The position numbers were made by a program, and so were the translations under genes. From assembly GCF_003350345.1 (NCBI RefSeq), contig NZ_QNVJ01000053.1, positions 26,528 through 90,527 on the forward strand: DNA of 64,000 nucleotides, read 5' to 3'. Shown one piece after another: positions 26,147 to 34,385 of this stretch. This DNA is from Alkalilacustris brevis. Its GTDB lineage: Bacteria > Pseudomonadota > Alphaproteobacteria > Rhodobacterales > Rhodobacteraceae. The notes under the pieces were generated by a model, which saw nothing but the letters and a program-made list of their open reading frames with translations, was not told the origin of the DNA and did not search any database. The stretch's first letter is position 1; each line of letters begins with the position of its first letter.

Positions 26147-27565
26147 TCAGTACCATCCCAGGACCTGCCACCAAAAATGTGCCGCGATGAGCGTGACAGG
26201 CGTCGTGACAGCCGCCAGCCAGAGCAGAACGCGCGTTGCGTCCCGCATCGAAATCCCTGTCATGGCCAGCGCCAGCATCAGCGGCGGCAACTGATAGGGC
26301 AACAGCGGGGTCGCATAGCCAAGAACCTGGCTCATCCCGACAGCTTCAATCGTCCAGCCGGTCGAGATGGCGATATCAGCAAAGAAGGGCGCGGTCATCG
26401 CTGGGGCGACAGGCATGGTCGTGGCCAGCGATGTGAGTGTCGCGACCGCCGTCAGTAAAAGCAGGCGCATGAGATTGCCGGTGTCCGCCAGCGGAAGGTT
26501 GCTCACGATCAGGCGCGACAGCGCCTCGCCCGCGCCCGAATGCGTCATCACCGCGCCAATTCCCAGAACCGCACCGATGTATAGCAGCATGGGGAAGATC
26601 GAATGCAGGGGCATTTCCTTGAAATCGATTATGCCCATGAAAGGCATCAGGCACAGAATGGCCGCGCCGAGGCCCACCCAGGCCGGGGATATACCGTGCA
26701 GGAAATCGACGCTCCACAGCGCCAGCGTCGCGACCAGGACAAACAGCAGGCGCTGCCCGGATCCTGAAAGCGGCTCGATGTGCCCTTCGTCGTGCTGGGT
26801 TGCGGGGGCCGGGGCTTCTCTGAACAGGGCGTTGACGATCAGAACCAGCGCAACGCCCTTGACCAGCCCGATCACCGGGAAATGCAGCACAAGATAGGCG
26901 CCGAAAGTGGGTGTGATGCCGTAGATCGACTCAAGTGAACCGGCAAGAACGATATTGGGAAGGTTGGCGGGCAGGAAGGTGATCGGCACGATATAGGTTC
27001 CGACCGCCGCGGCCAGAACCAGGCCCGTCCGCCCCTTGCCGCCCGATTGATAGCCGAACTGATCGCACAAGGCGATCACCAACGGCAGCAGGATCGCCAC
27101 GCGCCCAAGGGTGGACGGCAGAATGAGAGCCAGCCCCGCCGAGAAGGTCACGACGATGGCCACGCGCATCCCATAGCCTGTAGAGGCAAAGATGCCCCCG
27201 ACCGAGTGCGCGGCCAGCCAGTCGGAAAGCCCGGTCCGCGTGGCGCTTGCGCTCAGTACCGCGCCCGCAAATATGAGCCAGAACGCCGTTGTCGTGAAAC
27301 CCGAGAAAACGACCGCCGGTTCAAGCTGAAGCAGCAGCGTCGCTCCGAGCAGGAACAGCAGCCCGGTAAGCGCTTCGGACAGGACCCCCAGCCCCCAGAA
27401 ACCGATCGCCATCAGGACCAGCGCGATGCTGTTCGCCATTACTGCGGGGGTGTCGCCGCTGTGCAGCCATATGGCCAGCCCCGCACAGACGAGCACCACC
27501 ACAAGGGCGCGCCGACCGGCGCTGCCGAATGTCCGGCCGGCCATGAGATTGCTGTTCCAGTTCAT
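26147..27565 (-). CDS. SLC13/DASS-family sodium:anion symporter permease
   Basis: A 472-residue polytopic membrane protein of the divalent-anion:Na+ symporter (SLC13/CitT-like) group, with roughly 12 hydrophobic segments. Characteristic segments include GFTTTAFWLIFAGAVLSASA, LILPSTLGRVAILLPLV and, late in the protein, TTMPVAPAMTAPFFADIA and GYATPLLPYQLPPLM. The start at 27565 follows GGGGGGAAAGG directly; the Met at 27544 is an alternative. It lies between the GntR gene and the DctM gene, all leftward, about 96 bp after the latter's stop. It would be a single-component importer of dicarboxylates, sulfate or a related anion, in addition to the TRAP system beside it. Confidence 0.87.
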   Translation of the reverse strand: MNWNSNLMAGRTFGSAGRRALVVVLVCAGLAIWLHSGDTPAVMANSIALVLMAIGFWGLGVLSEALTGLLFLLGATLLLQLEPAVVFSGFTTTAFWLIFAGAVLSASATRTGLSDWLAAHSVGGIFASTGYGMRVAIVVTFSAGLALILPSTLGRVAILLPLVIALCDQFGYQSGGKGRTGLVLAAAVGTYIVPITFLPANLPNIVLAGSLESIYGITPTFGAYLVLHFPVIGLVKGVALVLIVNALFREAPAPATQHDEGHIEPLSGSGQRLLFVLVATLALWSVDFLHGISPAWVGLGAAILCLMPFMGIIDFKEMPLHSIFPMLLYIGAVLGIGAVMTHSGAGEALSRLIVSNLPLADTGNLMRLLLLTAVATLTSLATTMPVAPAMTAPFFADIAISTGWTIEAVGMSQVLGYATPLLPYQLPPLMLALAMTGISMRDATRVLLWLAAVTTPVTLIAAHFWWQVLGWY

Positions 27566-27661
27566 CCTTTCCCCCCGGTCGGGCAGGCGATTACCCCGCA
27601 GGCCAGAAACCGCGCCGCGCCGCAATCTGCGCGCATGACCCCAGTCGTTCAACCGTGCCTG

Positions 27662-28978
27662 CTACAACAGGCTCGGCAGATAAAGAACCAGCGACGGAAA
27701 CACATACATCACGACGATGAGTATTGCATCGCATCCCAGATAAGGCGCCGCGGCGATGGCGACCTTTCGCAGGGTCGTGCCCTTTGGTGCGACCCCGAGC
27801 ATCACATAAAGCAACAACCCGAAGGGTGGTGTCGTCTGGCTCATTTCAAGGCAGATCAGAACGAAAAGGCCAAACCACAGCGGGTTGATTCCAAGTGTCT
27901 GCGCCAGCGGAAAGAAGATCGGGGTGGTAATCAGGATCATCGAGACCGGATCCATGAACATCCCGAGAAACAGCAGCGCGATGAACATGAACAGGAGCAC
28001 GGTCACGGTGTTCACATCAAACGATGCCGCAAAGCGCAGCATCCCCGAACTTGCCCCCGAATAGGCCAGAAGCTGGCTGAAGATGCTGGAATTCAGGATG
28101 ATGAAGAACACCATGCCGCCGATCTTCACAGTCGAAAGCAGGGCATCGTGCAGCGCCCTGTATGACAGCACCCGGAATGCCGCCATCAGGATCAGAATGG
28201 AGAGCACCCCGAAAGCGGCCGACTCGGTCGGGGTGGCGATCCCCAGCAGGATCAACCCTACCACCATGAACACCACGAACCCCATGGGCACGAGATTGAC
28301 CAGGGCGGCCCAGAGCTTTTCACTGAGTGGAACGGGTGCGACCTCGTATTGCGGTGCATAGGAGGGATTGCGCCAGACCTGCCCGACGATGACAAGCGTA
28401 TAGAGCAGCCCGAGCACCAGCCCGGGCAAGATGCCCGCAATCAGGAAGCGCCCCACGTCCAGCCCGGCCACTGTTGCCAGCAAGACGCCCAGCGTCGAGG
28501 GGGGAATGATCATGGCCAGTCCGCCGGTGCCCAGGATCGGCCCCAGTGACATCCGCCAGTGATAGCCGCGGCGCTCCATCTCGGGCACCATCATCGACCC
28601 CAGCATCGCGGTGTTTGCCATGCTCGACCCGGTAAGCGTCGAGAACAGCGCGCCGCCGCCCACGGTCAGAAAGCACAGCCGCCCTGGAATACGTCCGAGC
28701 AGCAGATCGAGTGTGGTGAAGACCCGCTGCGCGATGCCTGAATAGAAAAACAGCGCCCCCATCAGGATGAAGAAAGGCACCGGCGCAAGCTGAAAGCGGG
28801 TGATCAGCGAGGTCGAATTGTCGACCACCTGATAGAATGCGAAAGTGTCGCCCATGAAAAGATAGGCGCAAAGCAGGTTCGCCGCCATGAAGGCGATGGC
28901 CACCGGGACGCCCAGCATCATCTGGCCCACCACCAGCGATATCAGCAGGCCGAGCGCGAAATACCATTCCAGAATCAT
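27662..28978 (-). CDS. dctM: TRAP transporter large permease (DctM)
   Basis: A 438-residue TRAP large subunit with about 12 membrane segments. Typical segments are APVPFFILMGALFFYSG, LTGSSMANTAMLGSMMVPEM and GGLAMIIPPSTLGVLLA. The start ATG at 28978 overlaps the stop of the small-subunit gene (TGATG); a GTG one codon earlier is possible. Genes run dctP-dctQ-dctM leftwards from 30549, with the binding-protein gene first. The system imports an organic acid using a Na+ gradient; cargo unknown. Confidence 0.93.
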   Translation of the reverse strand: MILEWYFALGLLISLVVGQMMLGVPVAIAFMAANLLCAYLFMGDTFAFYQVVDNSTSLITRFQLAPVPFFILMGALFFYSGIAQRVFTTLDLLLGRIPGRLCFLTVGGGALFSTLTGSSMANTAMLGSMMVPEMERRGYHWRMSLGPILGTGGLAMIIPPSTLGVLLATVAGLDVGRFLIAGILPGLVLGLLYTLVIVGQVWRNPSYAPQYEVAPVPLSEKLWAALVNLVPMGFVVFMVVGLILLGIATPTESAAFGVLSILILMAAFRVLSYRALHDALLSTVKIGGMVFFIILNSSIFSQLLAYSGASSGMLRFAASFDVNTVTVLLFMFIALLFLGMFMDPVSMILITTPIFFPLAQTLGINPLWFGLFVLICLEMSQTTPPFGLLLYVMLGVAPKGTTLRKVAIAAAPYLGCDAILIVVMYVFPSLVLYLPSLL

Positions 28979-29490
28979 CACAGGCCCTCGCTCGAATCCC
29001 GGGTGTCATAAAGGCTGCGCGAGGTCAGCAGATAGCGCGCGAACTCTATCAGCAGCAGCCCGAAACACAGTGGAAACGCCGCGTAGAGCAGCCAGTAGGG
29101 CAAGTCGACCGAGCGCTCATCGAAGGTTCCGCGCGCGATCGCGTCACGCATGATCTGCACGCTGACCACCACGAAGATCCCGGAGACCGCGATCCCGATC
29201 AGGTAGATCACCGATTCAAGCAGGCGCCTGGGCAGGCCGGACAGGTTCTTGATGACCATGTCCACCATCACGTGCCCGCGGTTGTGCAGAAGGTATGGCG
29301 CACTCAACAGCGTGAAGTAGAGCAGGATGTATTCAACGGCAGCAATCGTGGCCTGAAACGACCCATACCCCATTGCGCGCGAGGCGACATTTGCAATGAC
29401 CAGCCCGATGGACACGACGACAAGCAGTGCGGCAAGGGCCGCAAGCCCGTTTATGAGGCCCGCATAGGCGCGGCCGAGGATAGCCAGCAT
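28978..29490 (-). CDS. dctQ: TRAP transporter small permease (DctQ)
   Basis: A 170-residue membrane protein with four hydrophobic segments and the family signature region EYILLYFTLLSAPYLLHNRG followed by GHVMVDMVI. I choose the Met at 29490 (MLAILGRAYAGLINGLAALA); the longer frame to 29538 would begin inside a perfect 12-bp hairpin and adds an unlikely N-terminus. Its stop overlaps the dctM start. It is separated from dctP by that hairpin. Confidence 0.9.
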   Translation of the reverse strand: MLAILGRAYAGLINGLAALAALLVVVSIGLVIANVASRAMGYGSFQATIAAVEYILLYFTLLSAPYLLHNRGHVMVDMVIKNLSGLPRRLLESVIYLIGIAVSGIFVVVSVQIMRDAIARGTFDERSVDLPYWLLYAAFPLCFGLLLIEFARYLLTSRSLYDTRDSSEGL

Positions 29491-29525
29491 GATCAAACCG
29501 TCCGGTTGATGAACAGATACGCAAA

Positions 29526-29551
29526 GGGCGCGCGCCACATGGCGCGCGCCC
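29526..29551 (-). promoter_or_regulatory. Intercistronic hairpin after dctP
   Basis: GGGCGCGCGCCA (29526-29537) and TGGCGCGCGCCC (29540-29551) form a perfect 12-bp, almost all G-C inverted repeat with a 2-nt centre. It starts 17 nt after the dctP stop codon and ends 36 nt before the dctQ start. It lacks a T-run and so is better explained as a transcript-stabilising or attenuating element that favours the binding protein. Confidence 0.65.
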
Positions 29552-29568
29552 CGGAACGGTTTCCGTGA

Positions 29569-30549
29569 TCAGTCGGCCCTGTAGATCAGTGCCCGCATTT
29601 CCTCGGTGGTTTCATCGCCCACATTGCCGCGCACGTTGTCCCACATCGCCTCGAATGCGACCGACAGGTAGCGATCTGCCGCTTCGCCTTCCATGCGGAC
29701 GGCCTGCACTCCGGCGGCATCGGCCGCGGCGACGTCGGCCTCGCCCATCTCGTTCATTTCCACGATCGACGCCTGCTCATACTCAAGCGCGATGCGGCTG
29801 AGCTGCTCGCGGGCTTCGTCGCTGAGGCTTTCCCACTTGTCCTGGTTGACCAGGACGACATTGGCCAGGTGGTAGAACGGCGGCTCGACCCGATAGTTGA
29901 CGGATTCCTGAAGCCCGATCGATTCGAGTCCGACGGTCGGCCAGCCGAAACCATCGATCACCCCGCGGTCAAGCCCCTGTGGGACATCACCGGCCGGAAT
30001 GGCAACGGGCGAGCCGTTCAGCGCCTCGATGATCGGACGATAGGCCCCGGTCGAACGCATGGACAGGCCCGTCAGATCGACCACGCCATCGTCGTCTAGT
30101 GCCGGCTCGGATGTCAGGTAGAGGTAATAGCCGGCGCTGGTTTCGCTCCAGGCCAGGAAGTGCCCGTTCGCTTTTTCGCGAAAGATGCCGGCGTAATGGT
30201 CGAAGGCACCGTTCGAGCGCAATTCATCGATGCCGACATTCTGCAGCATCATCGACTGGGCCTCGGGCACCTGACCGGTCATGAAGGCAGCCGGGGTCCA
30301 CAGGATATCAAGCAGGCCGCGTTCCAGCGCCTGCACCGCGCGGTCCTGGGGGTTCACCTCGGGCCCGCCAAGCAGGTTGATCTGAACCGTGCCGTCGGCA
30401 TTTACCACATCAATGAAGTGCTTGATGAAGCTCTGTGACAGCGTGTGCTGCGTCGGCAAGGTCGTCTGCGCGCGCAGAACTTCCTGCGCGGATGCCGGAA
30501 ACGCTGCAACGGCCGCCGCGAAGGCAATGGCGTAAATCGGTCGTGTCAT
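29569..30549 (-). CDS. dctP: TRAP transporter solute-binding protein (DctP)
   Basis: A 326-residue periplasmic binding protein. A Sec signal peptide (residues 1-21) ends at ASA-QEVL. The mature start VLRAQTTLPTQHTLSQSFIK and the later region around MRSTGAYRPIIEALNGSPVAIPAGDV correspond to the ligand-binding helices of DctP-type proteins, where an arginine fixes the carboxylate. GGGAGGG lies about 10 nt before the ATG. It is the first gene of the leftward dctPQM unit, preceded by a perfect operator-like palindrome (30578-30596). Confidence 0.92.
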   Translation of the reverse strand: MTRPIYAIAFAAAVAAFPASAQEVLRAQTTLPTQHTLSQSFIKHFIDVVNADGTVQINLLGGPEVNPQDRAVQALERGLLDILWTPAAFMTGQVPEAQSMMLQNVGIDELRSNGAFDHYAGIFREKANGHFLAWSETSAGYYLYLTSEPALDDDGVVDLTGLSMRSTGAYRPIIEALNGSPVAIPAGDVPQGLDRGVIDGFGWPTVGLESIGLQESVNYRVEPPFYHLANVVLVNQDKWESLSDEAREQLSRIALEYEQASIVEMNEMGEADVAAADAAGVQAVRMEGEAADRYLSVAFEAMWDNVRGNVGDETTEEMRALIYRAD

Positions 30550-30577
30550 TTGTGAATTTCCCTCCCTTTCATTCTTG

Positions 30578-30596
30578 TTACAGGTTTTCCCTGTAA
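30578..30596. promoter_or_regulatory. Candidate operator upstream of dctPQM
   Basis: TTACAGG (30578-30584), a 5-nt centre and CCTGTAA (30590-30596) form a perfect 7-5-7 inverted repeat 29 bp upstream of the dctP start. Reading leftwards, a TTGACA (complement of 30633-30638) and an A/T-rich stretch with TATACT (complement of 30602-30607) lie just before it. That pair is 25 nt apart, too far for a standard promoter, so the exact -10 is uncertain. The position over or just after the start point suits a repressor. Confidence 0.5.
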
Positions 30597-30734
30597 TCTA
30601 GAGTATAATTTTTTATCGATGATATTGTTTTCTGTCAAGCTTTCTGCCCCTTGCTCGACAGGATGTCTGCCCCGCTGCCGCCTGCGCTGGAGGTATGGAT
30701 TTCTTCGCGCACCGTCGTGCCCCGCTGCTGGCGA

Positions 30735-31811
30735 TCACTGCGCGCGGGGCGGGGCGCCCAGCTTCTCGGCAAGCCAGTCGGCCATGAGCGGGCGGACCCT
30801 GTAGGGGATATTGTCACACACGTGATTACCTTCGGCGAAGATCGCGAGATCGGCCTTTCCGCCCAGCTCGGCCGCCATCCTGTGGCTGTCTTCGACCGGG
30901 CAGACATTATCCTGTCCGCTATGCACGATCAGCACCGGGCAGGAGACCGCGCCCAGCACCCCCTCGAGTGTATAATGCGCTGCCAGTGCAGCGGCCTCGT
31001 CGGGGTCACGCGCGCCGAAAGCATGGCCGAGCGATTCTGTCGTGCCGCGGGGCATACGCGGCCATGCTGGCCCCATCGCGTAGAATCCGCCGATGCTGAC
31101 ACAGGCGCGAAGGCGCGGGTCGGTCGCCCCGCGCAACGCGCAATAGGCGCCAAGGCTGCGCCCCCAAATGCCGATCCGTTCCGGGGCGATGGCAGGGTGC
31201 CGCGCGATCCGGTCGATCACTGCCGCAATCGGACGCTCGAAATCGGGGCGCAGCTTCATGGCGTCCCATGTCAGCCCCTGTCCCGGCCCGTCATAGCTGA
31301 AGGTCGCCAGGCCGCGGCGCAGAAACTCGTTCTCGAGCGTGTGAAACTCTTCCTTGGTCGAGTCGGCCCCTGGATTGAGCAAGACGCATGGCGCCGGGCC
31401 TGGCGCCCCTTGCGGGATGCGCAGGTTGCCTTGAAAATGGATCCCCTCGAACGGAATGGCGATTTCCTCGGCCGGGGGGGAAAGCCAGCGGGCGGCCCGC
31501 CGATGGGCATCGGCCTGCAACTGCTGCAGCCGCCGCTTGCGCGCCAGATCGTCGAAAAGCACGAACTGCGCAAAGTGGTAATACAGCGCCGCTGCCTGAA
31601 ACGCCGCCCCCGCCGAGACATGCCGCCCCGCCTCCATTGCGGCCAGGCCGTGGGTTTCGCGTTCGCGCGCCAATCGCTCCCATTCACCGGGCCAGTCAGC
31701 TATTCGCGTGATACGCGCCAGAAGCATCTGGACATCGTTGTAATCTACGCCTGCCGCGAATAGGCGTGGCAGCCTGTCCCGCAGGGTTTCGGCAAGCATC
31801 TCGTCTGCCAT
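30735..31811 (-). CDS. Alpha/beta hydrolase (FrsA / 2,6-dihydroxypseudooxynicotine hydrolase-like)
   Basis: A 358-residue alpha/beta hydrolase with a long helical N-terminal domain (residues 1-115) before the catalytic domain, as in 2,6-dihydroxypseudooxynicotine hydrolase and FrsA-like esterases. The nucleophile is Ser219 in WGRSLGAY, the acid Asp301 in HSGQDNVCP and the base His330 in EGNHVC, spacing close to the nicotine-pathway enzyme. The start at 31811 has AGGAG 7 nt upstream. A much longer open frame on this strand (to 33668) only overlaps divergent genes. It diverges from an FAH-family gene, suggesting both cleave C-C bonds in one pathway; ester hydrolysis is an alternative. Confidence 0.87.
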   Translation of the reverse strand: MADEMLAETLRDRLPRLFAAGVDYNDVQMLLARITRIADWPGEWERLARERETHGLAAMEAGRHVSAGAAFQAAALYYHFAQFVLFDDLARKRRLQQLQADAHRRAARWLSPPAEEIAIPFEGIHFQGNLRIPQGAPGPAPCVLLNPGADSTKEEFHTLENEFLRRGLATFSYDGPGQGLTWDAMKLRPDFERPIAAVIDRIARHPAIAPERIGIWGRSLGAYCALRGATDPRLRACVSIGGFYAMGPAWPRMPRGTTESLGHAFGARDPDEAAALAAHYTLEGVLGAVSCPVLIVHSGQDNVCPVEDSHRMAAELGGKADLAIFAEGNHVCDNIPYRVRPLMADWLAEKLGAPPRAQ

Positions 31812-32006
31812 GGTTTTCTCCTGACGGGTTTGGGCTGTCCGGCAAAAAGTATAGTAAGCAAAGTTTCCTAGGTTTACATGATAATCAACGATGAAATATG
31901 GTCGCAACGAATGTTGGCCAGGGGTCCGCGCGGCTGCGGCCTTGGATGCGGGCAGCCGTCTTGAAGCTGGGCGCAGGGCCCTGAATGCACGGATGAGGAT
32001 ACAGGT

Positions 32007-32852
32007 ATGAAGCTTTTTCGCTGGGGCCCCGCGGGGCAGGAGAGACCCGGAATGCTCGACGCCGAGGGGCGCGCGCGCGATCTGACGGGCCTGGTGCCAG
32101 ATATTGCCGGGCAGGTGCTTTCCGATGTCGGCCTGGACATGCTGCGCGGCATCGATCCGGCGGCGCTGCCCGCGCTGCCCGAGGGCGCACGCCTTGGCCC
32201 CTGTGTCGGCGGAACGGGCAAGATCATCTGCATCGGGCTGAACTATTCGGATCACGCGGCGGAAACCGGCGCCCAGGTGCCGCCCGAGCCGATCACCTTT
32301 CTCAAGGCGACCTCGGCACTGTCCGGCCCGAATGATCCGATCATCGTGCCGAAAGGGTCTGAAAAGACCGACTGGGAGGTAGAGCTGGCCATCATCATCG
32401 GGCAAAGGGCCCGCCACGTCGAAGAGGCCGGGTCGCTGGCCCATGTCGCGGGCTATGCCGTGGCCAATGATGTGAGCGAACGGGCCTGGCAGATGGAACA
32501 TTCCGGCCAGTGGACAAAGGGCAAGAGCGCCGACAGCTTCGGCCCGGTCGGCCCCTGGCTCGTTACCCGTGACGAGGTGGCCGACCCGCAGGCACTGAAC
32601 CTGTGGCTGACCGTCAATGGCAAGACGATGCAGAACGGATCGACCGCGACGATGGTGTATGGGGTGCAGCACCTGGTCAGTTACCTCAGCCGGTTCTTCA
32701 CCCTGCATCCCGGCGACATCATCATGACCGGCACGCCGCCGGGTGTCGGCCTTGGCATGAAGCCGCCCCGCTATCTTGCGCCCGGCGATGTGGTTGAACT
32801 CGGCATCGACGGCCTGGGCGGCCAGCGCCAGGAAGTTGTCGCCGAAGGTTAA
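32007..32852 (+). CDS. Fumarylacetoacetate hydrolase (FAH) family enzyme
   Basis: A 281-residue FAH-fold protein. The metal ligands are visible as Glu124 and Glu126 in DWEVELAIIIG and Asp155 in VANDVSERAWQ; the C-terminal GDIIMTGTPPGVGLGMKPP is the family's conserved end. Related enzymes are 2,4-diketo-3-deoxy-fuconate hydrolases, 2-hydroxyhepta-diene-dioate isomerases and acylpyruvases, so its reaction is probably hydrolysis or isomerisation of a diketo acid from ring cleavage. It diverges from the alpha/beta hydrolase gene and precedes an asparaginase gene by 45 nt. A second FAH-family gene lies at 43198-44085. Confidence 0.9.
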   Translation: MKLFRWGPAGQERPGMLDAEGRARDLTGLVPDIAGQVLSDVGLDMLRGIDPAALPALPEGARLGPCVGGTGKIICIGLNYSDHAAETGAQVPPEPITFLKATSALSGPNDPIIVPKGSEKTDWEVELAIIIGQRARHVEEAGSLAHVAGYAVANDVSERAWQMEHSGQWTKGKSADSFGPVGPWLVTRDEVADPQALNLWLTVNGKTMQNGSTATMVYGVQHLVSYLSRFFTLHPGDIIMTGTPPGVGLGMKPPRYLAPGDVVELGIDGLGGQRQEVVAEG

Positions 32853-32897
32853 GCCCGGCACGCCTGCGCAGATCACGTGAAAGAGGCCGGAAACGTC

Positions 32898-33926
32898 ATG
32901 CAGCAACAGGACCGCGCCCCAGATCAGGCGGCAGATCGGCAGCCCGGCGGTCGGGTGGCCGTTCTTGCCCTTGGCGGCACCATTGCGATGACCCGCGATG
33001 CCTCCGGCGGTATCGCACCGTCGCTTTCCGGGGCCGACCTGGTCGCGGCGGTGCCGGGGCTGGGCGAGGTGGCCGATGTCACCGTGGCCTCGCCGTTTCA
33101 GATGCCTGGCGCCTCGCTCGGGATCACGCATCTCATCAGGGTCGCGGCCGAGATCGAGGCGGCCTTGGCCGCAGGCGCGGCGGGGGCGGTCGTCGTGCAG
33201 GGCACCGACACGATCGAGGAAACCGCCTTCGTGCTGGATTGCCTGTTGCAGGTGGGGGCGCCGGTCGTCGTCACCGGGGCGATGCGCGGTGCCCAGGCCG
33301 CCGGGGCGGATGGCCCGGCCAATCTTCTGGCCTCCGTGAGTGTGGCGGCCAGTGGCGCGCGCGATACCGGGGTTCTGGTCGTGCTTGGCGATGAAGTCCA
33401 CGCCGCGCGTTTCGTGCGCAAGGGGCATACCGGGCGCCCGCACGCGTTTACCTCGGCGCCTTTCGGGCCTGTCGGGCATGTGGTCGAGGGGCGCTTTCAA
33501 CAACAGCTGCGGCTTCCGGCCCGCCCGGTGTTCAGCTTGCCCCCCGATGCCGTGCCGCCGCCGGTTGCCCTTGTGCAGATCGGCCTGGGCGACGATGGCC
33601 GGATGTTGCCGGCGCTGCCAGACTTGGGCTATCGCGGCGCGGTGATCGCGGCCATGGGGGCAGGGCATGTGCCGCAGCCCGTTGCCGGGCCGCTGGAGGC
33701 CCTTGCGGCACAGATGCCCGTGGTCCTGTCAACGCGGGTTGCCGAAGGCCCCGTTTTCGAGCGCACCTATGGGTTCGAAGGTTCCGAGATCGACCTGCTG
33801 CGGCGGGGCCTTGTGCACGGCGGTGGGCTGGGCGCGCTGAAGGCGCGGCTGCTGCTGCAGCTTGCGCTTGCCGATGGCACGGCCTCCGGCGAGGATCTGG
33901 CCCGCATCTTCCGGCATTACGCATGA
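32898..33926 (+). CDS. L-asparaginase-family amidohydrolase
   Basis: A 342-residue bacterial-type asparaginase/glutaminase. The first active-site threonine is Thr28 (LALGGTIAM) and the second is in VQGTDTIEE (Thr103-Asp104); a lysine follows in RFVRKGHTGRP. There is no signal peptide, so a cytosolic enzyme is expected. The ATG at 32898 is used, with GAGG upstream; a GTG at 32877 is the alternative. The region normally reading V-x-N-D has LGDEVHAAR, a small deviation. In this catabolic setting it may hydrolyse an amide made in the pathway rather than asparagine itself. Confidence 0.88.
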   Translation: MQQQDRAPDQAADRQPGGRVAVLALGGTIAMTRDASGGIAPSLSGADLVAAVPGLGEVADVTVASPFQMPGASLGITHLIRVAAEIEAALAAGAAGAVVVQGTDTIEETAFVLDCLLQVGAPVVVTGAMRGAQAAGADGPANLLASVSVAASGARDTGVLVVLGDEVHAARFVRKGHTGRPHAFTSAPFGPVGHVVEGRFQQQLRLPARPVFSLPPDAVPPPVALVQIGLGDDGRMLPALPDLGYRGAVIAAMGAGHVPQPVAGPLEALAAQMPVVLSTRVAEGPVFERTYGFEGSEIDLLRRGLVHGGGLGALKARLLLQLALADGTASGEDLARIFRHYA

Positions 33927-34385
33927 AATCATTCGGTTTTCGTTGAAATACCGAATGGCTGTAACCTCCTGACTTGTAGCGATTTCCGAGTCGCCAGGTG
34001 ATCCCATCTGACTTGAAATTGCTTTGTCAGGCTGCTGAAGAACTACGAGCCCAAGCATTTGCCGGCGCAGCACTGGAAAGGTGTTCTGCGCCACGCCGGC
34101 CCAAGCCCTGGCGCGGGCTGCAAGCCCGGGCCGCGCCCGCCCTTCCCCCCGGGTGGGCGCTTCGGCGATGTCCCGAAATGCACTGGCGGCATTCATGCTT
34201 TTTAGCGTTGCGTTCCGAAGTATCGCCGCACAGCGCCCACCCAAGGTCGGGCGCGGCCCTCTGCGCCTCGTGATCGGCTGTAGTGTAGGGAATGATTTTC
34301 CAACGCCACGAGATAATGCGGCTTGTCTACTGCCTGCCAGGCACACAAGACGCCGCGCCCCACCGTGGCCGAGGCGGCAGCTACT
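33927..34385. other. Intergenic region, possible terminator, no gene
   Basis: A 459-bp gap between the convergent asparaginase and molybdenum-hydroxylase genes. CATTCGGT (33930-33937) pairs with ACCGAATG (33950-33957) just after the asparaginase stop and may end or protect that transcript. The middle (34081-34260) is GC-rich and low in coding character in all frames. Nothing recognisable as a gene or insertion element was found. Confidence 0.4.
33930..33957 (+). terminator. Candidate hairpin after asparaginase gene
   Basis: A perfect 8-bp inverted repeat (CATTCGGT / ACCGAATG) with a 12-nt A/T-rich loop begins 3 nt after the asparaginase stop. It lacks a following T-run, so termination is uncertain. 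Confidence 0.3.

Noticed and set aside
31812..33668. Upstream extension of the alpha/beta hydrolase frame to 977 codons
   Set aside because: It runs antisense through the FAH-family and asparaginase genes and has no protein character; the true start is ATG 31811 with AGGAG.
33927..34385. Possible small gene or insertion element in the gap before the molybdenum hydroxylase
   Set aside because: Several open frames cross the gap but none has a ribosome site, conserved motif or terminal repeats.
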